A program made the translations under genes and the position numbers. The notes beneath the pieces are model-generated. The model was given only the letters and a program-made list of their open reading frames with translations. It was not told the origin of the DNA and searched no databases. Below, piece after piece: positions 28,929 through 37,921 of a stretch of 64,000 nucleotides of DNA. Source of the DNA: Rhizobium sp. CSW-27 (GTDB taxonomy: Bacteria; Pseudomonadota; Alphaproteobacteria; Rhizobiales; Rhizobiaceae); contig NZ_JAHHZO010000008.1 in the NCBI RefSeq assembly GCF_018760785.1, forward strand, positions 186,001-250,000. Reading direction: 5' to 3'. Every line of letters starts with the position of its first letter. The first letter of the stretch is position 1.

Positions 28929-29945
28929 TTACTTGCGCGCGTGCAGCACCTTGAAGCGGGCATTGCGGCACACTTCGCCGCTGTCCTTGAATTCCGAAGC
29001 CAGCACCTGCTCATAGGGCAGGCCGCGATTGGCGACCATCAGCAGCTGGCCGCCGATGCGCAGGGCCGAGGCGGCGGCCTTGATAAAGGCCTGCCCGATC
29101 GCCGGATCGGCCGCATGGCCCTCATGGAAGGGCGGGTTCATAATGACGAGATCGTATTTCTCCTTGACCGGCTCGGATACGAGATCCTGCCAGAAGAAAC
29201 GCGCGGCAAGATCCGGGCAGTTGGCCGCGAGATTCTTCCTGGCGAATTCCAGCGCCCGGTGATCGGCCTCAAACAGATCGATGCGGTTGGTGCGCGGTGA
29301 GGCTTCTGCCAGCATCACCGAGAGATAACCCCAGCCCGCGCCGAGATCGGCGGCATTGCCGTCGAAATCCGTCGGCAGGCGGCTGGCGAGCAGTTCCGAG
29401 CCCGCATCGACCCGATCATGCGAGAAGGTGCCCGGCACGGCTTTGAAGCGGTTCTCGATCAGCTGCGGCTGTTTGGAGAACCTGGCGACCGCTGCCGAAA
29501 CATCCGCGGGGCGGGTGAACCAGGCAACGACGCCGTGATATTTCGGCATGTGCTCGATGGCAAAACCCAGATTGGCAATCTGCTTGCGCAGCGGCTGGAT
29601 GCCGTCTTCCTTGGCGCCGGCCAGCACGATCAGGCCACCTTCGCGCACCCGCAGGAGCGCCTGGGCGACATTCTCCTCGTTTTCGCCCTTGTGCTTGCCG
29701 CAGAGGATCAGCGCGCCCTCATAGCCCTCGCCCTCCAGCTCCGGCACCACATGCGCGCCGTTGACGCTCAGCGGCCGAAACAGCGGCCGAAGCGGCTGCA
29801 CGTTGACGATCTCGGCACCAAAGCCGTCCGGCAGGCGCGGCCCGACCTCGGCGGACAGGAAAAGGATACGACTGCCCTCGCCCGGCATCGGTAAAATGCC
29901 GGTGGTGAAGGGATGGAACAGGGTCTTGACGGCGTCGCGGATCAT
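28929..29945 (-). CDS. RsmC-like class I SAM methyltransferase
   Basis: 338 residues. Duplicated-domain 16S rRNA guanine-N2 methyltransferase type. The C-terminal domain has the SAM motif AADLGAGWGYLSVML and the NPPFHEGH motif of base-amino methylases; the N-terminal half is a degenerate copy. RsmC of E. coli methylates G1207. The start at 29945 (MIRDAVKTLFHPF) has GGAAG upstream; the frame is open for nine more residues. Downstream of pnp on the same strand. Confidence 0.88.
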   Translation of the reverse strand: MIRDAVKTLFHPFTTGILPMPGEGSRILFLSAEVGPRLPDGFGAEIVNVQPLRPLFRPLSVNGAHVVPELEGEGYEGALILCGKHKGENEENVAQALLRVREGGLIVLAGAKEDGIQPLRKQIANLGFAIEHMPKYHGVVAWFTRPADVSAAVARFSKQPQLIENRFKAVPGTFSHDRVDAGSELLASRLPTDFDGNAADLGAGWGYLSVMLAEASPRTNRIDLFEADHRALEFARKNLAANCPDLAARFFWQDLVSEPVKEKYDLVIMNPPFHEGHAADPAIGQAFIKAAASALRIGGQLLMVANRGLPYEQVLASEFKDSGEVCRNARFKVLHARK

Positions 29946-29970
29946 GGCGGTCTTCCGGGGCTTGGATAGC

Positions 29971-29998
29971 AAAGGGGCGCGGAAACCTCCCGCGCCCC
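29971..29998 (-). terminator. Rho-independent terminator of pnp
   Basis: Nine-bp GC stem (arms 29974-29982 and 29990-29998), followed on the minus strand by TTT (29973-29971). It lies 25 bases after the pnp stop codon and just upstream of the methyltransferase start. Confidence 0.75.
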
Positions 29999-30022
29999 AG
30001 GATCACTCGAGGATGAGAGGGT

Positions 30023-32170
30023 TTATTCGGCGGCAGCGTCGCCGTCAGCCTTCTTCTTCTCGCCAACGATTTCCTGGCCGGTGGCCTGGTCAACGACCTT
30101 CATCGACAGGCGCACCTTGCCGCGCTCATCGAAGCCCATCAGCTTGACCCAGACCTTGTCGCCTTCCTTGACGACGTCGGAGGTCTTGGCGACGCGCTCG
30201 GAGGCGAGCTGCGAGATGTGCACGAGGCCGTCGCGGGCGCCGAAGAAGTTGACGAAGGCTCCGAAATCGGCGGTCTTGACGACCGTGCCTTCGTAGATGG
30301 CACCGACTTCCGGCTCGGCGACGATGGAATGGATCCACTTGCGGGCCGCTTCGATCTCCTTGCCGGAGGCAGAGGCGATCTTCACGGTGCCATCGTCTTC
30401 GATGTTGATCTTGGCGCCGGTCTTCTCGACGATTTCGCGGATGACCTTGCCGCCCGAACCGATGACTTCACGGATCTTGTCGACCGGAATGTTCATCACT
30501 TCGATGCGCGGCGCAAATTCGCCGAGCTGGCCGCGGCTCTCGGTGATGGCCTTGGCCATTTCGCCGAGAATGTGCTTGCGGCCGCCCTGTGCCTGGTTGA
30601 GCGCGACCTTCATGATCTCTTCCGTGATACCGGCGATCTTGATGTCCATCTGCAGCGAGGTGATGCCGGCTTCGGTGCCGGCAACCTTGAAGTCCATGTC
30701 GCCGAGGTGGTCTTCGTCACCGAGGATGTCGGAGAGAACCGCGAAACGATCGCCTTCCAGGATGAGGCCCATGGCGATACCGGCAACCGGCTTTGCCAGC
30801 GGCACGCCGGCATCCATCAGCGCCAGCGAGGTGCCGCAGACGGTGGCCATCGAAGACGAGCCGTTCGACTCGGTGATTTCCGAGACGACGCGCAGCGTGT
30901 AGGGGAACTGTTCCGTCGTCGGCAGCATCGGATGGATGGCGCGCCAGGCAAGCTTGCCATGGCCGATTTCGCGGCGGCCCGGCGAACCCATGCGGCCGGT
31001 TTCACCAACCGAGTAGGGCGGGAAGTTGTAGTGGAGCATGAACTGCTCCTTGTACATGCCCGTCAGGCTGTCGACATACTGTTCGTCTTCGCCGGTGCCG
31101 AGCGTTGCAACAACGAGCGCCTGGGTTTCACCGCGGGTGAAGAGCGCCGAACCGTGCGTGCGCGGCAGGATGCCGACTTCGGCAACGATCGGGCGGACCG
31201 TTTCCAGGTCGCGGCCGTCGATGCGGCTCTTGGTGTCGAGGATGTTCCAGCGGACGATCTTCGCCTGCAGGTGCTTGAAGACGGCGCCAACGACTTCCGC
31301 CGTGTACTTGGCTTCGCCATCGGCCGGCAGGAAGTGCGCCTTCACCTTGGCCTTGACGGCGTCGACGGCAGCGTAACGATCAGCCTTCTGGGTGATCTTG
31401 TAGGCGTCGCGCAGTTCGGCTTCGGCAAGCTTCAGCATTTCGGCTTCGAGTTCGGAATGATCTTCCGGCTCGAATTCGCGCGGCTCCTTGGCTGCCACTT
31501 CGGCGAGCTTGATGATCGCGTCGATGACCGGCTGGAAACCCTTGTGGCCGAACATGACGGCGCCGAGCATGACGTCTTCGTTCAGTTCCTTGGCTTCGGA
31601 TTCAACCATCAGGACGGCGTCCTGGGTGCCGGCAACAACGAGGTCGAGGCTCGACTCGTCCATCTCGTCGAGATGCGGGTTCAGAACGTATTCGCCGTTG
31701 ATGTAACCGACGCGCGCACCGCCGACCGGGCCCATGAAGGGAACGCCGGAGAGCGTGAGCGCTGCCGAGGTGGCGACCATCGACAGGACGTCCGGGTTGT
31801 TTTCCAGATCATGCTGGATGACGGTGACGACGACCTGCGTGTCGTTCTTGTAGCCTTCCGGGAAGAGCGGGCGGATCGGGCGGTCGATCAGGCGGGAAAC
31901 GAGCGTTTCGTTTTCCGACGGACGGCCTTCGCGCTTGAAATAGCCACCCGGGATCTTGCCGGCGGCGTAGGTCTTTTCCTGGTAGTTGACGGTGAGCGGG
32001 AAGAAATCCTGGCCCGGCTTCGGCTCCTTGGCGGAAACGACGGTGGCCAGAACAACGGTCTCGCCATAGGTGGCGATGACGGCGCCGTCAGCCTGGCGGG
32101 CAACCTTGCCCGTTTCCAGCTTCAGCGGGCGGCCTGCCCATTCGATTTCGACGGAATGCGTATTGAACAT
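30023..32170 (-). CDS. pnp: Polyribonucleotide nucleotidyltransferase (PNPase)
   Basis: 715 residues, full length. Phosphorolytic 3'-5' exoribonuclease and degradosome member. Two RNase PH domains (about 1-225 and 300-550, with [14 protein letters not shown] and [15 protein letters not shown]), then KH ([15 protein letters not shown]) and S1 domains ([20 protein letters not shown]), and a short acidic tail. Located after rpsO on the same strand with a 364-base gap. Confidence 0.97.
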   Translation of the reverse strand: MFNTHSVEIEWAGRPLKLETGKVARQADGAVIATYGETVVLATVVSAKEPKPGQDFFPLTVNYQEKTYAAGKIPGGYFKREGRPSENETLVSRLIDRPIRPLFPEGYKNDTQVVVTVIQHDLENNPDVLSMVATSAALTLSGVPFMGPVGGARVGYINGEYVLNPHLDEMDESSLDLVVAGTQDAVLMVESEAKELNEDVMLGAVMFGHKGFQPVIDAIIKLAEVAAKEPREFEPEDHSELEAEMLKLAEAELRDAYKITQKADRYAAVDAVKAKVKAHFLPADGEAKYTAEVVGAVFKHLQAKIVRWNILDTKSRIDGRDLETVRPIVAEVGILPRTHGSALFTRGETQALVVATLGTGEDEQYVDSLTGMYKEQFMLHYNFPPYSVGETGRMGSPGRREIGHGKLAWRAIHPMLPTTEQFPYTLRVVSEITESNGSSSMATVCGTSLALMDAGVPLAKPVAGIAMGLILEGDRFAVLSDILGDEDHLGDMDFKVAGTEAGITSLQMDIKIAGITEEIMKVALNQAQGGRKHILGEMAKAITESRGQLGEFAPRIEVMNIPVDKIREVIGSGGKVIREIVEKTGAKINIEDDGTVKIASASGKEIEAARKWIHSIVAEPEVGAIYEGTVVKTADFGAFVNFFGARDGLVHISQLASERVAKTSDVVKEGDKVWVKLMGFDERGKVRLSMKVVDQATGQEIVGEKKKADGDAAAE

Positions 32171-32534
32171 GATTCAAGTCCTTCTTGCGCGGCGGCGACG
32201 CCTCTTCCGGAGAAGATGCGGGCTCTGGCCTGCGCTTGTGGTGACACGATCACGGGCAAGACAACGGGAGGCTTTCATCGGTCCGAACGCCTGTTCGAAC
32301 ACGCAAAAGGATGACCGGAGGAAACCATCCTGATCATCGCGCGCCGCATCGTCATTGCGGCGAAAGCATCCGGCAATCCTGCCCCATGACAGGTCATCGG
32401 TTACGTTTGGCAGGTCCGGCCCATCCGGGCCCGCCAGGAAAATTCGCCCGTCTCGGGCAGCATGTGGTCCGGACTGTCTCGCCCGGATGGACAACCGGCG
32501 GACAATCGACTGATCGCCCGCCGGAACGTTTGTC
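32171..32534. other. Intergenic region between rpsO and pnp
   Basis: 364 bases. An open frame of 106 codons on the minus strand (32174-32494) has no recognisable product and no convincing ribosome site, so it is not called. A weak hairpin GCCCG-AGA-CGGGC followed by GAATTTT on the minus strand (about 32446-32459) may be an rpsO attenuator. This leader is where pnp is often autoregulated through RNase III, but I see no clear long duplex. Confidence 0.5.
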
Positions 32535-32804
32535 TTAGCGACGGATACCGAGGCTCGCGATGAGCTTCGTGTAGCGAGCTTCGTCCTTCTTCTTCAGGTA
32601 ATCGAGAAGCGAACGGCGGCTCGAAACCATCTTGAGGAGACCACGACGCGAGTGGTTGTCCTTCTTGTGGCCCTTGAAGTGTTCGGTGAGGTTGTTGATC
32701 CGCTCGGTCAGGACAGCAACCTGGACTTCCGGCGAACCGGTGTCGCCTTCGACGGTTGCGTATTCCTTGATGAGGGCAGCCTTACGCTCTGCAGTGATCG
32801 ACAT
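32535..32804 (-). CDS. rpsO: 30S ribosomal protein S15
   Basis: 89 residues, exactly family length. Binds 16S rRNA helices 20-22 early in 30S assembly. [20 protein letters not shown] and [19 protein letters not shown] are the conserved segments. The ATG at 32804 ([11 protein letters not shown]) is the family start; the open frame upstream is not coding. Confidence 0.98.
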   Translation of the reverse strand: MSITAERKAALIKEYATVEGDTGSPEVQVAVLTERINNLTEHFKGHKKDNHSRRGLLKMVSSRRSLLDYLKKKDEARYTKLIASLGIRR

Positions 32805-32978
32805 CGGACAATCCTTTCTGATGTGAGGAATTGAGGGACGCCGCAAGCCGGGATGTCGTCCAGCTTCGGCCATGAAAGCTACCTGCGGCCCGCATTGCAG
32901 GCCGCCTAGCTGGCGGTGCGTATAACGCATCCGCCAAGCGATGGGAAGGGGAATGTTCCGGGCCCCGCGAGAGGGCGG

Positions 32979-33908
32979 TCAGACAAACACCCGCTTCGGG
33001 CGGAACTCGCCCTGGCCGATTTCGCCGATCGCCACCAGCTTGCCGCCGGAAAGCGCCACGGCCTCCGGTTCGGCGACGGGGGCGTCGCGACCGCGCAGGA
33101 TGATCGGATTGCCCATGCGCAGGCGGTGTGCCTGATCGTCGCTGATGCGGATCTGCGGCAGGGCCGAAAGCGCCTCGCTGGTATCGACGAGGAAGGCATC
33201 GAGGGCGGCAAGGCGCTCGTCGCGGTCTTCGATCGCCTCCAGCGCCACCAGATCGGCGAGCGGCACCATCGTCTCTTCGGCGAAGGGCGCGACAAAGGTG
33301 CGGCGCAGGCCGGAAATGTGGCCGTAGCAGCCGAGCTCGCGGCCGAAATCACGGGCAAGCGAGCGCACATAGGTGCCCTTGCCGCACTCCACCTCGAAGA
33401 AGGCGCGGTCGGTCTCGACCTTCAGCAGCGTCAGCCGGTGGATTTCCACCTCGCGCGAGGGAATCTCCACGGTCTCGCCGTCGCGCGCCAGATCATAGGC
33501 GCGTTCGCCGGCGATCTTGATTGCGGAGAACTGCGGCGGGATCTGGCTGATCGTGCCGGTATAGGCGGGCAGCAGCGCCCGGATCGCCGCCTCGTCCGGG
33601 CGCGTGTCGGAGGTGTGCGTCACCTCGCCTTCCAGATCGTCGGTCGAGCGCTCCTCGCCCCAGGTCACGGTGAACTCGTAGATCTTGCGACCGTCCATCA
33701 CGTAAGGCACGGTCTTGGTGGCATCGCCGAGCGCGATCGGCAGCATGCCGGAGGCAAGCGGATCGAGCGTGCCGGCGTGTCCCGCCTTCTGGGCGTTGAA
33801 CAGCCACTTGATCTTGCCGACGGCTTCGGTGGAGCCGAAATCGACCGGCTTGTCGAGAATCAGCCAGCCGGAAACCGGCCGGCCCTTGGGTTTGCGGGGT
33901 CTGGACAT
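32979..33908 (-). CDS. truB: tRNA pseudouridine-55 synthase
   Basis: 309 residues. Makes pseudouridine 55 in the T loop of tRNAs. [14 protein letters not shown] at the start, [22 protein letters not shown] with the catalytic Asp, and [15 protein letters not shown] match the family; a PUA-like end follows. Follows rbfA by 12 bases and precedes rpsO. Confidence 0.97.
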   Translation of the reverse strand: MSRPRKPKGRPVSGWLILDKPVDFGSTEAVGKIKWLFNAQKAGHAGTLDPLASGMLPIALGDATKTVPYVMDGRKIYEFTVTWGEERSTDDLEGEVTHTSDTRPDEAAIRALLPAYTGTISQIPPQFSAIKIAGERAYDLARDGETVEIPSREVEIHRLTLLKVETDRAFFEVECGKGTYVRSLARDFGRELGCYGHISGLRRTFVAPFAEETMVPLADLVALEAIEDRDERLAALDAFLVDTSEALSALPQIRISDDQAHRLRMGNPIILRGRDAPVAEPEAVALSGGKLVAIGEIGQGEFRPKRVFV

Positions 33909-33920
33909 CGTGCTCTGTTC

Positions 33921-34334
33921 TTATTGGTCGGTGTCGTCGCCGGCGTCAGGTGCAAGATCCCGCTGGACCTCGGGCGAACGCAGCAACTCGTCGATCTTCT
34001 TGTAGTTGTCGAAGCTGGTATCGTCGCGGAAGCGCACTTCCGGCATGTATTTCATCTGGCGCAGCTGGCCGCCCAGCCGGCCGCGGATGAACTTCGCATT
34101 GCGGTTCAGCGCTTCGATCACCTTGGCATGGTCCGACACGCCGAGCGGCGTCACATAGGCCGTGGCGATCTTGAGGTCGGGCGACATGCGCACCTCGGAC
34201 ACGGAGATCACCGTCTTCTCGATGATGTCGTCGCGCACCTCGCCGCGCTGCAGAACCTGGGTAATGGCGGCGCGAACCTGTTCGCCGACACGCAGCATGC
34301 GCTGCGACGGCGCAGAAGATGTAGCTTTGCTCAT
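33921..34334 (-). CDS. rbfA: Ribosome-binding factor A
   Basis: 137 residues. Cold-shock 16S maturation factor with one KH-like domain ([19 protein letters not shown], then [21 protein letters not shown]). First gene of the minus-strand rbfA-truB-rpsO-pnp run. In most relatives it is directly behind infB on the same strand; here the intergenic region 34335-34768 lies in front of it and must supply its promoter. Confidence 0.96.
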   Translation of the reverse strand: MSKATSSAPSQRMLRVGEQVRAAITQVLQRGEVRDDIIEKTVISVSEVRMSPDLKIATAYVTPLGVSDHAKVIEALNRNAKFIRGRLGGQLRQMKYMPEVRFRDDTSFDNYKKIDELLRSPEVQRDLAPDAGDDTDQ

Positions 34335-34768
34335 TGTTGTTTTTCTTTCCTTCGGGCCAGTCTCAGGGCTTCAAGTCTAGCAGATTTCAAGCCGGATGGC
34401 GCGGGCAAGGGCGCTCCATGCCCTGCCTTGTCCGAAAGGTCAAGATTTGCCGGCCTTCCCGATGCGTTTCTTTGCCATCGCCCCGCCTTGCGGGCAGGCG
34501 ATCAGGTTGCATCTTGACCTTTGGCCAGATTTTGCCATCTTCTCGGATGTCTCCCCGGACCGGACCGATCCCCGGGGATTGAACTTTGGTGCCGGGCCCC
34601 TCTGGCGAGAGTTTTTACGGCGCTCTCGCGATGTCGGTACCGCCTGCAAAACAGCCGGCGGATTGAACCTGCCATGATCTTGTCCATCATCCTGACCACG
34701 GGTGCGCCCCTTGGCGCGCAGTCCCGTTTCTCCTCCATCCCCACCCCTTGCCACCGGGAGGTCTGCGC
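34335..34768. other. Intergenic region between divergent rbfA and DUF475 genes
   Basis: 434 bases without a convincing gene; it is the right candidate breakpoint of the proposed inversion. On the plus strand it shows hairpins: GCGAGAG / CTCTCGC (34605-34611 and 34623-34629) and a GC-rich imperfect one with a GCGCC / GGCGC core near 34698-34727 followed by TTTCT, only about 40 bases before the DUF475 start. These could be a leader attenuator. I did not find the yybP-ykoY manganese riboswitch core. Confidence 0.5.
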
Positions 34769-35851
34769 ATGAGCCAGTCCCCCTCGCAGACATCGACCCT
34801 CGGCTATTTCCGCTGGGCCTTCATTGTCACGATTCTCGGCCTCGTCCTCGGCGGCGTGCTGGGCTGGCAGTCCACCGGCACGCTCGGCGGCATGCTGACG
34901 GTCTTCTTCATCTGCACCGTGCTGGCGGTGCTGGAAATCTCGCTCTCCTTCGACAATGCCATCGTCAATGCCAACAAGCTGAAGGACATGACGCAGGTCT
35001 GGCAGCAGCGCTTCCTGACCTGGGGTATCCTCATTGCCGTCTTCGGCATGCGCATCGTCTTCCCGCTGCTGATCGTGGTGATCGCCGCCGGCATCGGCCC
35101 GATCGATGCCGTCATCCTCGCGGCGGCCCAGCCGGAGGAATATGCGCGCATCATGCACGAGGCGCATCTGCCGATCGCCGCCTTCGGCGGCACCTTCCTG
35201 ATGATGGTTGGCCTCACCTTCTTCTTCAACCATGAGAAGGACGTGCACTGGATCGAGGTCATCGAAAGCCGGGTGGCGCGCTTTGCCACCATCAAGGGCG
35301 TGGAAATCGCCTTCGTGCTGCTGCTGATCATGGTCTTCTCGCAGTTCCTGCCGGAAGCGGAGGCCTCCACCTTCGTGCATGCGGCCGTCTATGGCCTGCT
35401 GACCTTCCTGCTGGTCGAGGTACTGGGCGGCGTGCTGGATGCTTCGCAGAAGGCGATGAGCGAAGCGGCGAAGGGCGGCCTTGGCGCCTTCATCTACCTC
35501 GAAGTGCTGGATGCCAGCTTCTCCTTCGACGGCGTGATCGGCGCCTTCGCCCTGACGCAGAACCTGTTCGTCATCGCCATCGGTCTCGGCATCGGCGCCA
35601 TGTATGTGCGTTCCATGACCATCATGCTGGTGGAAAAGGGCACGCTGGCGGAATACCGCTACCTGGAGCACGGCGCCTTCTACGCCATCCTGATCCTGTC
35701 GGTGATCATGTATGTGCAGACCATGGTGCATATTCCGGAGGTGATCACCGGCCTCGGCGGCGCGGGCCTGATCGGCCTGTCGCTCTGGTCGTCGATCCGC
35801 CACAACCGGCAGGAACGCCGGCATGCGCAGGAACTGCACCAGGGCGTTTGA
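34769..35851 (+). CDS. DUF475 (TerC-superfamily) integral membrane protein
   Basis: 360 residues with about nine membrane segments. The family motifs LEISLSFDNAIVNANKLKDM in the first half and EVLDASFSFDGVIGAFALT in the second each carry an Asp within a membrane helix, as in TerC-like proteins linked to metal-ion export or tellurite resistance. The start at 34769 has GGGAGG upstream. Ion specificity is not known. Confidence 0.88.
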   Translation: MSQSPSQTSTLGYFRWAFIVTILGLVLGGVLGWQSTGTLGGMLTVFFICTVLAVLEISLSFDNAIVNANKLKDMTQVWQQRFLTWGILIAVFGMRIVFPLLIVVIAAGIGPIDAVILAAAQPEEYARIMHEAHLPIAAFGGTFLMMVGLTFFFNHEKDVHWIEVIESRVARFATIKGVEIAFVLLLIMVFSQFLPEAEASTFVHAAVYGLLTFLLVEVLGGVLDASQKAMSEAAKGGLGAFIYLEVLDASFSFDGVIGAFALTQNLFVIAIGLGIGAMYVRSMTIMLVEKGTLAEYRYLEHGAFYAILILSVIMYVQTMVHIPEVITGLGGAGLIGLSLWSSIRHNRQERRHAQELHQGV

Positions 35852-35887
35852 TCGGGCGCACTTCGCATGCCATGAAACAGGATATGC

Positions 35888-35907
35888 GCGGGCCCTTCGG
35901 GGCCCGC
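35888..35907 (+). terminator. Hairpin after the DUF475 gene
   Basis: Eight-bp stem GCGGGCCC / GGGCCCGC with loop TTCG, followed by CTGCTTT. It lies 37 bases after the DUF475 stop and just ahead of the next ribosome site; probably a weak terminator. Confidence 0.5.
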
Positions 35908-35928
35908 CTGCTTTCGGGAGGAGAGACC

Positions 35929-37011
35929 ATGAACGACACGCAAAAGGCCGGCGTCGAGAGCCGGCTTGCGCCGCTTGCGCGGGTAGAACGCTTCAGCCGC
36001 GCCGTTTTCCTGGCATCGGGTGCCGATGCGGCAACGGCGGATGCCGCCACCGCGGCCATGCTGCACGCCTCGCGGCTCGGCGTCGACAGCCACGGCATCC
36101 GCCTGCTCGACCATTATGTGGCGGCCATTGCCGGCGGGCGGGTCAATGGCCGGCCGACCCTCAGCTTCGAAGAAAATGGCGGTGCCATATCTCGGCTGAA
36201 TGCCGATCACGCGCATGGCGCGCTGGCCACCTACCGCGCCATGGACCGGGCGATCGAACTCGCCGGCCGCTTCGGCATCGGCGCCGTGTCGATCCGCGAC
36301 AGTTCGCATTTCGGTGCGGCCGGCGCCTATGCGCTGCAGGCGGCCCGCCGCGGCTTCATCGGCCTTGCAGTGTGCAATTCCGACAGTTTCGTACGCCTGC
36401 ATGATGGCGCTTCCCGCTTTCACGGCACCAATCCGATCGCCTTCGGCGTGCCGGTGGGCGACGGCAATCCCTGGCTTCTCGACATGGCGACAAGCGCCAT
36501 TCCCTATAACCGGGTGAAGCTCTACGAGAGCCTGGCACGGCCGCTGCCGGAGGGAACGGCCTCGGATGGGCAGGGCATCGATACCACGCTTCCTTCCGAG
36601 GCCGAGATGCTGGCGCCGCTTGGGACGGCCTTCGGCTTCAAGGGCGCGGGGCTCGCCGGCATGGTGGAAATCCTGAGCGCGGTGCTCTCCGGCATGACGC
36701 TGAGCTTCGACATCCTGCCGATGGGCGGTCCCGACATGGCGACACCTCGCCGTCTCGGCGCCTTCGTGCTGGCGATGAAGCCCGCCGCCTTCCTCAGCGA
36801 GGAGGTGTTCCTCGCCGGCATGGCACGCTATCTCGAGGGACTGCGCAACTCGCCCGCCCGCGCCGGCACCACGGTTCTGGCGCCCGGCGATCGCGAATGG
36901 CAGGTGGCGGCCCGCCGCGAGCAGGAGGGCATTCCGCTCGATCCGGCCACGGTACAGGCCTTCCAGCGCTTTGCAGAACGCCATGGTCTGCCGCTTCCCT
37001 TCGATGACTGA
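35929..37011 (+). CDS. Ldh2-family dehydrogenase, second copy
   Basis: 360 residues. Family landmarks are GVDSHGIRLLDHYVAAIAGG, VSIRDSSHFGAAGAYAL with the catalytic His, FHGTNPIAFGVPVG, LLDMATSAIPYNRVKL and FGFKGAGLAGMVEIL. ATG at 35929 has a very strong ribosome site (GGGAGGAGAGACC). It is more divergent from the copy at 4161 than a recent duplicate would be. Possible substrates include 2-oxoacids, ureidoglycolate or pyrroline-2-carboxylate. Confidence 0.87.
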   Translation: MNDTQKAGVESRLAPLARVERFSRAVFLASGADAATADAATAAMLHASRLGVDSHGIRLLDHYVAAIAGGRVNGRPTLSFEENGGAISRLNADHAHGALATYRAMDRAIELAGRFGIGAVSIRDSSHFGAAGAYALQAARRGFIGLAVCNSDSFVRLHDGASRFHGTNPIAFGVPVGDGNPWLLDMATSAIPYNRVKLYESLARPLPEGTASDGQGIDTTLPSEAEMLAPLGTAFGFKGAGLAGMVEILSAVLSGMTLSFDILPMGGPDMATPRRLGAFVLAMKPAAFLSEEVFLAGMARYLEGLRNSPARAGTTVLAPGDREWQVAARREQEGIPLDPATVQAFQRFAERHGLPLPFDD

Positions 37012-37102
37012 GCCGGCTGCGGCGCCAGGCGGCAAAGAAGCAGAAACAAAACATGACTTCCGCATGAAGGAATAAAGCGTTATCGAGAGGGCAAAGCCCT
37101 GT

Positions 37103-37131
37103 GCAGGACCGGCACCCGCTTGCGGTCCTGC
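37103..37131 (+). other. Hairpin in the leader of the siderophore-interacting gene
   Basis: Nine-bp stem GCAGGACCG / CGGTCCTGC with an 11-base loop, 22 bases before the start codon. It may terminate the upstream gene or affect translation of the downstream one. Confidence 0.4.
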
Positions 37132-37153
37132 CCCATCTCACAAGGATTGCGTC

Positions 37154-37912
37154 ATGGATCAGCCCCCTGCCTACAATGCCGAGATGCCGCGCCAGCGCCC
37201 GCAGCTGCCGAGCTGGACGCTGACGGTTGTCGATGCCTTCGACCTCACGCCCGGCCTGCGCCGCGTGCTCTTCTCTACCGACAGGCTGGCCGATTTCGCG
37301 TACAAGCCCGGCCAGGACATCGTTTTCTTCCTGCCGCTGGAGAACGGCGAAACCGGCCGTCGCCACTACACGATCCGCAAGCTTGACCGGGCGGCGGGCA
37401 CGATCGCCGTCGATTTCGTCATGCATGGCAGCACGCCGGGGCCGAACTTTGCCCGCCAGGCACGCGCAGGCGATACGGTGGAGGTGAAGGGGCCGCGCGG
37501 GCGCGTAGTCTTCAATCCGGATGCCGACTGGCATCTGCTGACGGGGGACGAGACCTGCATCCCGGGCATTCTGCACATTCTGGAGGAGATGCCGGCCGGT
37601 GCACGCGCCTTCGCCTTCATCGAGGTTCAGGATGCCGGCTGGCACCAGCCGGTGGAAACGCGGGCGGACGTGGCAATCGAATGGATTCACCGCGGCAATG
37701 GCCCGGCGGGTCCGAGCAGCGTCATGCTCGACCGTCTCAGCACCTTCGCCCTGCCGGAAGGCCGCGGGCAGGCGCTGATCATAGGCGAGACCAGCAATGT
37801 GCGCGCCCAGCGCCACCACCTGATCGGCCGCGGTTTCGCACGCGACCAGATCGCCTCGGAAGGCTACTGGCGCCCGGGCCGCAATGGCGGCCACGACCAC
37901 GTGGACGATTGA
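37154..37912 (+). CDS. Siderophore-interacting protein (FAD-dependent ferric reductase)
   Basis: 252 residues. SIP/ViuB family flavoprotein that reduces ferric siderophores in the cytoplasm with NAD(P)H. The FAD-binding barrel has GQDIVFFLPL and RRHYTIRKLD (the RxYTxR flavin motif), then the NAD-binding part with LTGDETCIPGILHILEEMPA and the C-terminal GYWRPGRNGG. AAGGATTG ribosome site. No siderophore transport genes are adjacent; exbBD-tonB in this window would serve the same uptake route. Confidence 0.9.
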   Translation: MDQPPAYNAEMPRQRPQLPSWTLTVVDAFDLTPGLRRVLFSTDRLADFAYKPGQDIVFFLPLENGETGRRHYTIRKLDRAAGTIAVDFVMHGSTPGPNFARQARAGDTVEVKGPRGRVVFNPDADWHLLTGDETCIPGILHILEEMPAGARAFAFIEVQDAGWHQPVETRADVAIEWIHRGNGPAGPSSVMLDRLSTFALPEGRGQALIIGETSNVRAQRHHLIGRGFARDQIASEGYWRPGRNGGHDHVDD

Positions 37913-37921
37913 GAGACAGGA

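Noticed and set aside
32174..32494. 106-codon minus-strand frame between rpsO and pnp
   Set aside because: Arg-rich product without family features or a convincing ribosome site, in a known leader region.
34335..34768. yybP-ykoY manganese riboswitch ahead of the DUF475 gene
   Set aside because: The conserved GGGGAGUA and ACAUACUC-type core elements were not found on the plus strand.
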